DNA from: JAKSSE01 sp045597645
GTDB lineage: Bacteria; Bacillota; Clostridia; Lachnospirales; Lachnospiraceae
Assembly: GCA_045597645.1 (NCBI GenBank)
Contig: JAZLKM010000030.1
Coordinates: 1 to 17,280, forward strand
Reading direction: 5' to 3'
DNA length: 17,280 nt
Shown here: in pieces, positions 7,938 through 14,883 of the stretch
Layout of the letters: each line of letters starts with the position of its first letter
How positions within the stretch are numbered: position 1 is the first letter of the stretch
Program-made: the position numbers and the translations under genes
The notes under the pieces: model-generated
What the model was told of the DNA's origin: nothing
The model's database searches: none
Seen by the model: only the letters and a program-made list of their open reading frames with translations

Positions 7938-8905
7938 TACTTCTTCCTATTTGCTACATATCTGCCCAATCCCTTTGACACCAAGCTATAGACTTGATTT
8001 GTCATCACTGCCACTATTGTAACTAGAGCAATGCTCACTATATTTGTCAAAATCGGACTGTCCGTAATCTTAAGTACACTTTGCGCCCACTTATAACCAA
8101 ATATCATCTGGACTGCGTACATTTCAAGCGTTGATGCTCCTATATATCTGATTACTCTGTTTTCTGGCAGCAACGATACTATGAATATTATACCTATAGC
8201 TGACGGCAATGCCATCACATAGAACATATCGGCAATTGGCTTGCTCAGCATGTTTCTATAGGCTGCATAATACATTATTACGGTCCCAAGTGCGAGCAAT
8301 ATTACTCCTGTAAATACTTTGAACCATGCATTATCATTAGCTATTGGCACTCTGTCTTCTAACATACACCACAGCATTCCGAGTGCAAGTGCAGGTATTC
8401 TATTCCAATAGATAAACATAGCTCGATAGCTAGTGAAAGTAGATACTAAAATACCCACTGTCAGCCAGACTGCCAGCATAAGTATGAATCCAAGCCACAT
8501 ATTCTTCTCATATAGCTTACGAAGAAATGGAAATGCTAAATAGAACAGCATTATTGCTGGAAGAAACCACAAAAAAGCTCCACCGCCTTTTTGCCACAGC
8601 TGAATCCCACTAGCAGTCAAAAGCAGCCTGGTGATTGTCCACCCGGACACCACTGCTGCAACTATTGAAAACAGTATGAATTTCAAGTAAACAGCTCTGA
8701 ATCTGCCCAATATAAAATCCACATATTTTCCTGGAGCATGCTTTGTCAGCGAATATGCAGATAGTATGAAGAATATGTCCACCCCAATAAAGGCTGACCA
8801 TCTCACATACTGCTCTATCCAGTTGCCGGGAAACACATAGACCCACAAATGAAAAATGAGTATCATCATGGCAGAAAGAGCCATTATTGATTTTTTATTA
8901 TTCAT
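7937..8905 (-). CDS. Acyltransferase family 3 (AT3) membrane protein
   Basis: This 322-residue protein has about ten hydrophobic segments and resembles OafA/YrhL-type integral membrane O-acyltransferases. Supporting features are H19 in the first helix (ILIFHLWVY), GVDIFFILSAY (41-51) and a basic RFRAVYLKF segment (68-76). These correspond to the family pattern of a His in the first helix, FF.LSG and an arginine-rich loop. It has no attached SGNH domain, so it would need a partner or act on small or membrane substrates. It is the third operon gene. Its ATG overlaps the lipoprotein stop as TAATG, and there is no clear ribosome site, so it probably depends on coupled translation. Having both an AT3 and an MBOAT in one operon is unusual. 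A wall-anchored sugar acyltransferase or a polysaccharide-subunit acyltransferase are the main alternatives. Confidence 0.85.
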   Translation of the reverse strand: MNNKKSIMALSAMMILIFHLWVYVFPGNWIEQYVRWSAFIGVDIFFILSAYSLTKHAPGKYVDFILGRFRAVYLKFILFSIVAAVVSGWTITRLLLTASGIQLWQKGGGAFLWFLPAIMLFYLAFPFLRKLYEKNMWLGFILMLAVWLTVGILVSTFTSYRAMFIYWNRIPALALGMLWCMLEDRVPIANDNAWFKVFTGVILLALGTVIMYYAAYRNMLSKPIADMFYVMALPSAIGIIFIVSLLPENRVIRYIGASTLEMYAVQMIFGYKWAQSVLKITDSPILTNIVSIALVTIVAVMTNQVYSLVSKGLGRYVANRKK

Positions 8906-9390
8906 TATTCAAAAGAATTTGGTGCCATAACAAAAAGCACCTTATCACCCTCTGTGTGAATCACCATTTCATCTGCCTGAGTGCAGATGTTCCAATTGAG
9001 TGTCGCCTTGGCTTTTAGCTCTTCCTCCAGAGCATTGGTATCACCTGTCTCAAAAATGTACCCCACAAATGGTATCGTTCCAATCATAGGGCAGAAGATC
9101 ACAGCAGAATCAAATCCGGTGACATCTTCATTAAAGCCATTTAAAAAACCTGGCTCCATGGGCATTACAATCATGGAAACATCTTGCAGACATTCATTAG
9201 TTGTAAGCTTGTTTGCTACACTTTCAATATCTGAATCCTGCGCTATCTCAGCAACAAACTGAACCTCCAGCTTGCCTGCTATTGTTGTGGGTGCGGCCGA
9301 ATCTGCATTTTCTGATTTTCCACAGCCAATCAAAGTGCAAACTATCATTGTCACTGTAAGTACCAGCGATACTATTTTCTTTTTATTCAT
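8905..9390 (-). CDS. Small lipoprotein in the O-acylation operon
   Basis: This 161-residue protein begins with a lipoprotein signal: KKK, a hydrophobic stretch, then TLIGC with C23 as the lipidated Cys. The mature part is a small soluble domain, acidic and rich in V and I. I do not recognise a catalytic motif. The fold and context recall the DUF4358 lipoproteins found beside MBOAT/AlgJ genes in clostridia, but this match is from memory and uncertain. I place the start at the ATG at 9390 because a perfect AGGAGGTGG lies just before it; a start at 9414 would add eight residues before the signal peptide and overlap the regulator. It follows the regulator stop by 11 bases and overlaps the AT3 gene by TAATG. 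It may be an outer-face accessory or sensor of the acylation machinery; that is inference. Confidence 0.85.
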   Translation of the reverse strand: MNKKKIVSLVLTVTMIVCTLIGCGKSENADSAAPTTIAGKLEVQFVAEIAQDSDIESVANKLTTNECLQDVSMIVMPMEPGFLNGFNEDVTGFDSAVIFCPMIGTIPFVGYIFETGDTNALEEELKAKATLNWNICTQADEMVIHTEGDKVLFVMAPNSFE

Positions 9391-9401
9391 GCCACCTCCT
9401 T

Positions 9402-10748
9402 CTACGCCAGCCACTGACTGATTAGTATAGATAACTTACTACTATCAAGTGGTTTAGCGACATGATCATTCATTCCGGCATCTAGTGCCGCCATAATATC
9501 TTTAACAAATGCACTAGTCGACATCGCGATTATTGGCAAATTAGCTGTATCGCTCCTGTCCATGCTTCTAATGGTTCGGACTGCATCAAGAGCACTACCG
9601 CATGGCATATCGATGTCCACCAGTACCAGATCCAGTTCGCCCTCAGCTGAGCTTGTAATAACATCTATCGCATTAGCACAGCTATGCGCAATGATTGGTA
9701 TCACTCCAGCCTCTTTCAATACGTACTCTGCCACCTCAGTGTCTAATTCATCATCTTCTATGAGAAGTACTCTGATACCAGCAGTACCCAAGCCCGAGCT
9801 CTTAGCTAGCTCCGCCTCGGTGCGCTTATCTATCTGAAGCGGAAAATCAATCACGAGCTTATCATCCAACTGCAATGTTCCACGCAGTTTCTGCACCATC
9901 GTCCTTATGGTATCCTCATCTTCGCCTAAGCAAAGAGGCATATTGGTTGTCTCTATAGATACTCTATGATTCGTAACATTCTGTGAAGCGCAGTGTTCCT
10001 GGAATGTTATGGTAAGTGTCCCACCCTTTTTTCCGTTGCGAATAATGCTGTCCAATATAATCTGCCACAGCTTCTTTACATATATTCTAGAGCATGTGAT
10101 ATTCGGATGATTTATGACACCCAGCGCTATGCTTTTATAACCAATTCCTACCTTTTCAGCCATTGAGGCATATATGGAATTCAACTCTCTTGCCGTGTCA
10201 TAGACATTGAACGATTCAAAAAGGAGAATGTCCGCATCAAGCTCAAGCTCGCTCTTATCCACGATCTCATTTACCATCTTCTCGAGCTTAGCAGATGCTT
10301 CTAATATTTTGTGAGCATAATCAACAGTCTGGCTTCTATCGTCAGATTTTTCTATCATGTGAGCCATGCCCTTGATTCCATTTATCTCAGTGCGGAGTCT
10401 ATGAGACACCTGCATCAAAAACTCTAACTGCTCTGCTACGCACTGTGATTTCTTGTCAATCTCATTCTCATTTACAGCATCCGGCGCCATGGCACTTATA
10501 TAAGTGCATACATCATTCACATACTCCTTATTCAGACTATAAAAAGTCATCGTATGCTCTCGTCTAGACTTTACTAGGTCCGCATCCGTGAGTAGCTTCA
10601 TATGATGTGATAAAGTCGGCTGAGATATTTCTAGCTGTTCCAATATCTCAGTGGCGCACATTTCACTCCCCATTAATAGGTGCACTATTCTGACACGATT
10701 GCTATCGCCTAATGTTTTAAATAATCTAGTTGCCTCATCCAGTAGCAT
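9402..10748 (-). CDS. Chimeric ArsR / histidine-kinase-like / receiver regulator
   Basis: This 448-residue protein combines three modules. Residues 1-85 are an ArsR/SmtB winged helix (LGDSNRVRIVHLL, then the recognition helix near SQPTLSHHMKLL at 42-53). Only one Cys (C31 in SEMCATEI) remains of the ArsR metal site ELCVCDL, so arsenic binding is unlikely. Residues 108-170 form a HisKA-like dimerisation domain with phospho-acceptor H116 in VSHRLRTEINGIKG. Residues 175-306 resemble the kinase ATPase: N238 of the N-box is kept, but I see no DxGxG or GxGLG glycine boxes, so ATP binding is doubtful. Residues 326-448 are a canonical hybrid-kinase receiver with E331-D332-D333, phospho-acceptor D378, S410 and K432 (MNDHVAKPLD). 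No membrane helix is present, so it is cytoplasmic. The ATG has AGGGGGAG upstream. It heads the O-acylation operon and probably controls it. Phosphate would have to come from another kinase if its ATPase is dead. Confidence 0.9.
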   Translation of the reverse strand: MLLDEATRLFKTLGDSNRVRIVHLLMGSEMCATEILEQLEISQPTLSHHMKLLTDADLVKSRREHTMTFYSLNKEYVNDVCTYISAMAPDAVNENEIDKKSQCVAEQLEFLMQVSHRLRTEINGIKGMAHMIEKSDDRSQTVDYAHKILEASAKLEKMVNEIVDKSELELDADILLFESFNVYDTARELNSIYASMAEKVGIGYKSIALGVINHPNITCSRIYVKKLWQIILDSIIRNGKKGGTLTITFQEHCASQNVTNHRVSIETTNMPLCLGEDEDTIRTMVQKLRGTLQLDDKLVIDFPLQIDKRTEAELAKSSGLGTAGIRVLLIEDDELDTEVAEYVLKEAGVIPIIAHSCANAIDVITSSAEGELDLVLVDIDMPCGSALDAVRTIRSMDRSDTANLPIIAMSTSAFVKDIMAALDAGMNDHVAKPLDSSKLSILISQWLA

Positions 10749-10762
10749 AGTTTCTCCCCCTC

Positions 10763-10788
10763 GCTCTGTATGTATGGTATTTCAGAGC
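10763..10788 (-). promoter_or_regulatory. Inverted repeat over the transcript start, candidate autoregulatory operator
   Basis: GCTCTG (10763-10768) and CAGAGC (10783-10788) are perfect mirror arms 14 bases apart. They lie immediately downstream of the operon's -10 box, where ArsR-type repressors often bind. It could equally be a weak leader hairpin. Confidence 0.4.
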
Positions 10789-10790
10789 CT

Positions 10791-10818
10791 ATTATAGCAC
10801 AGAATAGATGATTGACTA
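10791..10818 (-). promoter_or_regulatory. Promoter of the regulator / O-acylation operon
   Basis: On the minus strand the -10 box is a perfect TATAAT (10796-10791) preceded by TGC, giving an extended -10. A weak -35 (TAGTCA, 10818-10813) is 16 bases upstream. The predicted leader is about 35-40 bases, ending in AGGGGGAG before the ATG at 10748. Confidence 0.72.
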
Positions 10819-10836
10819 TATTATTTATTGATATTC

Positions 10837-10869
10837 GTGAAAGTAGTTGTGATAAACGATTACTCTCAC
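10837..10869 (-). terminator. Weak stem-loop after the feo operon
   Basis: Read on the minus strand, GTGAGAGTA (10869-10861) pairs with TACTTTCAC (10845-10837) through nine pairs, one of them G-U, around a 15-base loop. There is no T-run and the stem begins inside the last codons of the FeoB-associated gene, so termination is likely weak and read-through into the next operon is possible. Confidence 0.3.
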
Positions 10870-11021
10870 AGCCTGCTTTTGTTCTTGCACTTGTCACACG
10901 TACCGCACTCACCGCCTCGGTCAGAGCAACATCCCGACTTATTGCGTTTAATCATTTTCCATACAGCAAATGCAAGCAGCGCTGCAATAAGAATAATAAT
11001 GATAATGTCCCAAATATTCAT
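10866..11021 (-). CDS. FeoB-associated Cys-rich membrane protein
   Basis: This 51-residue peptide has one N-terminal membrane helix (about 3-23, beginning MNIWDIIIIIILIAAL-like with a run of Ile) and a basic turn (KMIKRNK). A short Cys-rich tail follows with C31, C32, C39, C42 and C45, including a CxxC and a second CxxC (CGTCDKC). The arrangement matches the FeoB-associated Cys-rich membrane proteins found directly after feoB in many Firmicutes, which are thought to take part in ferrous iron uptake, though the precise job is not settled. It starts 9 bases after the feoB stop, with AGGTG about 8 bases before the ATG. The cysteines could bind iron or sense redox state; that is inference. Confidence 0.88.
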   Translation of the reverse strand: MNIWDIIIIILIAALLAFAVWKMIKRNKSGCCSDRGGECGTCDKCKNKSRL

Positions 11022-11030
11022 CCTACACAC

Positions 11031-13424
11031 CTATACGAACAGATTACCTACGAGGTGAAAGATAAATGCAACCAACCATGCTACCGCACACTGCCATACA
11101 ACCATGAAGATTGCCCATTTGTGCCCAAGCTCCCTGCGCACTGAAGCTATTGCTGCGATGCAGGGGGTATATAGTAGGCTGAATACGAGAAGTGTACCTG
11201 CTGCCAGAGGTGAAAGCACTGCTGCCACTCCTCCCTGGGCTCCAAACAGCACCTCAAGTACAGAAACCACGCTCTCCTTCGCCATAACTCCGCTTATCAA
11301 AGATGTACATATTCTCCAGTCATTAAGTCCGAGCGGCTTAAACACAGGTGCAATGCATCCTGCTATCAGCGCCATCATACTGTCTGCAGAGTCCTGCACC
11401 AGATTCAGGTGCGTATCAAAGCTCTGGAAAAACCACACAACAATCGTAGCTATTAAAATCACAGAAAATGCCTTCTGCAAGAAATCCTTGGCCTTTTCCC
11501 ACATCAGCTGCACCGTACTTCTTAGACTCGGCAATCTATAGTTAGGGAGCTCCATTACAAACGGCACCGCTTCACCTCTAAACAGCACAGCCTTGTAGAA
11601 GCACGCAACCAAGATGCCTACTATTATTCCACCCACATACAGCGCTGTCATCACCAGGCCACCCTTTCCAGGGAAAAAGGCGTTGACAAAAAAAGCATAT
11701 ATTGGAAGCTTCGCTGTACAACTCATAAACGGTGTCAGCAAAATTGTCATTTTTCTGTCTCGCTCTGACGGAAGTGTTCTGGTTGACATAACTGCAGGAA
11801 CAGTGCAGCCAAAACCGATGAGCATTGGCACTATGCTTCGTCCTGACAGACCTATTTTTCTTAGCATCTTATCCATGAAAAAGGCCACTCTGGCAATATA
11901 GCCACTGTCCTCCAGCATAGATAAAAAGAAGAACATTACCACTACTATAGGCAGAAAGCTCAGTACTCCTCCTACGCCTTCAAATATTCCATCGATGACA
12001 AGCCCACGTATGGTTACATTGACGTTTGCAGCTTCCATCGCCCTTGCTGTAGCTTCGGTGAGTGCTTCTATTCCCATTTCAAGCAGACTCTGAAGCCATG
12101 CTCCTATAACATTAAAGGTGAGGTAGAAAACTAATGCCATGAGTCCTACGAAAACAGGAATGGCTGTAAATCTGCCTGTGAGCACCTTGTCAATCCTGCG
12201 GCTTCTAACATGCTCCTTGCTCTCTTTTGGCTTAATGACAGTATTTTTTCCAACGGCCCTTATAAACGCGTAGCGCATATCAGCCATTGCCGCACTACGG
12301 TCAAGTCCTCGCTCCTTCTCCATCTGAAGGGTGATATGCTCCAGCATCTCCTTTTCATTATCATCAAGCTCAAGCTGAGCTAATATATGCTGGTCGCCTT
12401 CGACTATTTTGCTAGCCGCAAATCTGACTGGTATACCTGCTTTTTTCGCATGATCTTCAATAAGATGGCATACCCCATGCAGGCAACGGTGCACAGCTCC
12501 ACCATTCTCGTCCTCACCGCAAAAATCCATTCTAAGCGGACGTTCCTGATATGTAGCCACATGTATGGCATGAAGTATAAGCTCCTCTATACCTTCATTT
12601 TTGGCCGCAGAAATCGGAACCACAGGTACCCCCAGCATTTCCTCCATGCGGTTAATATCGATAGAGCCTCCGTTTCCTGTGAGCTCGTCCATCATATTTA
12701 CAGCTATTACCATTGGCATACCCATCTCGAGCAGCTGCATTGTGAGATATAAATTTCTCTCAATATTGGTAGCATCGACTATATTGATGATGCCATGAGG
12801 CTTTTCATCAAGCACAAAATTGCGAGACACCAGCTCCTCATTCGTATACGGTGACATAGAATAAATTCCGGGCAAATCCGTAATCTGGGTATTATCATAG
12901 CCAATAATTGCCCCGTCCTTTCTGTCCACAGTAACTCCAGGGAAATTACCGACATGCTGGTTAGCGCCTGTAAGTCTGTTAAACAGAGTTGTCTTGCCAC
13001 AATTTTGATTACCTACCAGCGCAAAAGTAAGGCGTGTCCCCTCCGGAAGCTTATCCTCGTCCTCCTTGTTATGGTGTACACCCGGCTCACCTAATGCAGG
13101 GTGGATGGATTTATTGGGATGAACAGACTTACCCGGGTGGCATACTGATACAGACTCAATATCCTCCCTCTGTTCGATCCTATCCTCGTTCTGGCCTTCT
13201 TCACATTTTGTCACCTGTATTCTGGCTGCATCATCAAGCCTTAATGTGAGCTCATATCCATGTATCCTAACCTCAACAGGATCCCCCATAGGTGCGAACT
13301 TCTCCACAGTCACCATCGCACCTGGTATGATACCCATATCCAGAAAATGCTGCCTGAGAGCGCCTTCGCCTCCTACCTCTTCAACTATTCCACTCTCTTT
13401 TATTTTTAAATCTCGTATTGTCAT
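11031..13424 (-). CDS. feoB: FeoA-FeoB fusion, ferrous iron transporter
   Basis: This 797-residue protein imports Fe2+ across the cytoplasmic membrane. Residues 1-73 are a FeoA SH3-like domain fused in front of FeoB, and a 55-residue linker follows. The G domain at about 131-290 has G1 GNQNCGKT (138-145), G2 T165 in GVTVD, G3 DLPG (183-186), G4 NMMD (243-246) and G5 SAAK (272-275). A helical spacer leads to a membrane domain from about 410 to the end with two gate regions, containing ..GCTVPAVMSTRTL.. and ..SCTAKLPIYA... The linker carries a His-rich stretch (94-119) with C95, H96, H102, H108, H117 and H118, partly as a repeated HP.KS motif, which could bind metal. The ATG lies one base after the stop of the glycoside hydrolase with a weak AGAGAAA ribosome site, so translation is probably coupled. 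Low-iron control (Fur or a relative) is expected, but I did not see a clear box. Confidence 0.95.
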   Translation of the reverse strand: MTIRDLKIKESGIVEEVGGEGALRQHFLDMGIIPGAMVTVEKFAPMGDPVEVRIHGYELTLRLDDAARIQVTKCEEGQNEDRIEQREDIESVSVCHPGKSVHPNKSIHPALGEPGVHHNKEDEDKLPEGTRLTFALVGNQNCGKTTLFNRLTGANQHVGNFPGVTVDRKDGAIIGYDNTQITDLPGIYSMSPYTNEELVSRNFVLDEKPHGIINIVDATNIERNLYLTMQLLEMGMPMVIAVNMMDELTGNGGSIDINRMEEMLGVPVVPISAAKNEGIEELILHAIHVATYQERPLRMDFCGEDENGGAVHRCLHGVCHLIEDHAKKAGIPVRFAASKIVEGDQHILAQLELDDNEKEMLEHITLQMEKERGLDRSAAMADMRYAFIRAVGKNTVIKPKESKEHVRSRRIDKVLTGRFTAIPVFVGLMALVFYLTFNVIGAWLQSLLEMGIEALTEATARAMEAANVNVTIRGLVIDGIFEGVGGVLSFLPIVVVMFFFLSMLEDSGYIARVAFFMDKMLRKIGLSGRSIVPMLIGFGCTVPAVMSTRTLPSERDRKMTILLTPFMSCTAKLPIYAFFVNAFFPGKGGLVMTALYVGGIIVGILVACFYKAVLFRGEAVPFVMELPNYRLPSLRSTVQLMWEKAKDFLQKAFSVILIATIVVWFFQSFDTHLNLVQDSADSMMALIAGCIAPVFKPLGLNDWRICTSLISGVMAKESVVSVLEVLFGAQGGVAAVLSPLAAGTLLVFSLLYTPCIAAIASVRRELGHKWAIFMVVWQCAVAWLVAFIFHLVGNLFV

Positions 13425-13425
13425 A

Positions 13426-14397
13426 TTATTTCTCTAGTCTCATCTTCCAACCATGCATCATAAGGTATGCCGCCATTGACTCCGCGCTGGTACCCTCGCT
13501 TACGAAGTCCGGGCAGCCACACACCTGGCGGATAATACCCAGATCATCGACGTATGCATCCATAGTGTCAGCCACCTTATCTGCATATATTTTATACTCC
13601 ATTGGCAGCCATTTACCTTCAATTCCTCTGTAGATTGCAGCCGCCATCATCATAGCTGCAGCCCCCTCAACAAAGGAGCTTTCATCATCCAGAAAGTCAT
13701 GAAATCTGCCATCTCCCAGCTGGTATTTCAGCATATTGTCAAGCAGCTCTTTGCCCAGCTGCTCCAGCTTTTCTGCGATTTCTATTTTGCCTTGCTCTCT
13801 AGCAGACTTCGCCACTCGTGCTATCCCTAAAAGTGCCCAACCATTTCCTGTTGCCCACAGCTTTTTCCGCACGTACTCATTATTGCCGGCATCGAAAATA
13901 TGGTAGAGCAAGCCCGTCTTTTCATCCTGCAGATACTTCATCATACCTACAATCTGCTTATATGCTTCCTCTGTCTCTCCCATGACTGCCAGAAATGGCG
14001 GCGCCATATAAATGGAGTCTACCCAGATTTGCGCCGGTGAATATTCTGGCCAAAAGCTTATTTCATTGTGCCATAGTATATCCTCGTCAGTCCTGGGGGC
14101 TGCATTCATAAGAAAGCTCAGCATTCTGTCTGCTGCGTTCTTATAGAAATCATTTCCCGTCGCTTCATATGCGCGGAAAACCACTTCCCCACATGCTGCC
14201 GGGTCTGTCACTGCTATGTTGTCGCCTGTCACTGCAAATCTGCCATCTGCCGTCTGCCTTAGGACTGCATCATGTGCCATAGCGTATGCCGTCGTGTAAT
14301 CTCCCAGCTCATACAGTGCCTGCATGCACACACCCTGCTCCCAGGGATACCTTTGCACAGCCAGCATTGCCATCTTTACCTGTTCTATCTTTGCCAT
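13426..14397 (-). CDS. GH88/GH105-like unsaturated uronyl hydrolase
   Basis: This 323-residue protein has the (alpha/alpha)6-barrel signatures of the GH88/GH105 group (YteR/YesR-like), which removes unsaturated uronic acid from lyase-produced oligosaccharides such as rhamnogalacturonan fragments. Visible features are RYPWEQG (16-22), catalytic-type Asp127 in WVDSIYMAPPFLA (125-137), WATGNGWAL (181-189), FVEGAAAMMMAAAIYRG (242-258) and EGTSAESMAAYLM (301-313). It has no signal peptide, so it acts on imported oligosaccharides in the cytoplasm. It is slightly shorter than the 350-380 residues usual for GH105. AGAAGG precedes the ATG. No lyase, transporter or other pectin gene is adjacent; instead it is followed one base later by feoB, an odd pairing. 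The exact substrate, and GH88 versus GH105, cannot be settled here. Confidence 0.85.
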   Translation of the reverse strand: MAKIEQVKMAMLAVQRYPWEQGVCMQALYELGDYTTAYAMAHDAVLRQTADGRFAVTGDNIAVTDPAACGEVVFRAYEATGNDFYKNAADRMLSFLMNAAPRTDEDILWHNEISFWPEYSPAQIWVDSIYMAPPFLAVMGETEEAYKQIVGMMKYLQDEKTGLLYHIFDAGNNEYVRKKLWATGNGWALLGIARVAKSAREQGKIEIAEKLEQLGKELLDNMLKYQLGDGRFHDFLDDESSFVEGAAAMMMAAAIYRGIEGKWLPMEYKIYADKVADTMDAYVDDLGIIRQVCGCPDFVSEGTSAESMAAYLMMHGWKMRLEK

Positions 14398-14415
14398 TAT
14401 TCAGCCTTCTTTTCT

Positions 14416-14517
14416 ATTATAGATGTCAATTGATTACGGCATAACTCATTCAATGTTATTCGCAATCCGCTTCGCTACTTGCTCGTATACAATTACTACT
14501 TTTTTTACATTTTAGCA
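14416..14517 (-). promoter_or_regulatory. Candidate promoters for the hydrolase-feo operon
   Basis: Two minus-strand -10 candidates are present. A perfect TATAAT (14421-14416) lacks a good -35 and would leave only about 12 bases of leader. Further up, TGCTAAAAT (14517-14509) is an extended -10 giving a leader of about 105 bases. I cannot choose between them. Confidence 0.4.
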
Positions 14518-14549
14518 GAAATAATTACGGTTTTGATATTGTTATTTTT

Positions 14550-14578
14550 TTGACAATCTCAAACGCTAGTTGTATAAT
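14550..14578 (+). promoter_or_regulatory. Perfect consensus sigma-A promoter
   Basis: TTGACA (14550-14555) and TATAAT (14573-14578) are both exact consensus hexamers with the optimal 17-base spacer, preceded by an AT-rich T-tract. It should be very strong and drives the 64-residue gene that starts at 14628. Confidence 0.9.
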
Positions 14579-14584
14579 TCTTTT

Positions 14585-14605
14585 ATCAAAGAAACACTCT
14601 TTGAT
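14585..14605 (+). promoter_or_regulatory. 8-bp inverted repeat at the transcript start
   Basis: ATCAAAGA (14585-14592) and TCTTTGAT (14598-14605) are perfect mirror arms with a 5-base spacer. The predicted transcript start is at about 14585, so the repeat is either a repressor site covering +1 or a stabilising hairpin at the very 5' end of the mRNA. Confidence 0.5.
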
Positions 14606-14627
14606 ATTTAGAAAAGGAGGGGCTAAC

Positions 14628-14822
14628 ATGACAGATACCACTAATATGAATATAAATTTTGAAAAGTTGAGAAAACGTCTTATGGTAAAAGAATTTATGT
14701 CAAGTCTTGTATATCATACTTATGTTGAATACTTTGGGCGCGCACGTGATGCCACTCCAGAGCAGCTTCTAGACATTGCTAGAAAATACAACATTAACCT
14801 GGATCATTATCGACTCAAATAA
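14628..14822 (+). CDS. Small soluble protein of 64 residues, function unknown
   Basis: I do not recognise this protein. It is short, soluble, mildly basic and probably helical, with a middle segment rich in aromatics (SSLVYHTYVEYFGRA) and a C-terminal segment (TPEQLLDIARKYNINLDHY) that looks like a helix followed by a capping turn. It has no Cys, no membrane helix and no signal peptide. I place the start at the ATG at 14628 because AAAGGAGGGG lies 7 bases upstream; a longer reading from 14550 would begin inside the -35 box of its promoter and can be dismissed. It is a single-gene unit between a perfect consensus promoter and a strong terminator, so it is probably abundant. It could be a small DNA- or protein-binding regulator, but nothing in the sequence proves this. 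Confidence 0.75.
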   Translation: MTDTTNMNINFEKLRKRLMVKEFMSSLVYHTYVEYFGRARDATPEQLLDIARKYNINLDHYRLK

Positions 14823-14829
14823 AACAATA

Positions 14830-14876
14830 GCCCATGAAATTAGTCTTTCTAATCTCATGGGCCATATTTTTATTTA
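14830..14876. terminator. Strong terminator between convergent genes
   Basis: GCCCATGAAATTAG (14830-14843) pairs with CTAATCTCATGGGC (14849-14862) over 14 positions with a single A-C mismatch and a 5-base loop, followed on the plus strand by ATATTTTTATTT. On the minus side it is followed by TATTGTTTTATT, so it probably also ends the cyclase transcript. Confidence 0.88.
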
Positions 14877-14883
14877 CATACAA

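Noticed and set aside
9391..9414. Longer lipoprotein start at 9414
   Set aside because: The strong AGGAGGTGG serves the ATG at 9390, which places the KKK-hydrophobic-LIGC signal correctly; the longer form would precede it with eight odd residues.
9402..10748. Arsenic or metal-responsive ArsR repressor
   Set aside because: Only C31 of the ELCVCDL-type metal site remains and no arsenic resistance gene is nearby.
14550..14627. Longer 90-residue version of the small plus-strand protein
   Set aside because: Its start codon overlaps the -35 box of the gene's promoter, so the transcript would not contain it.
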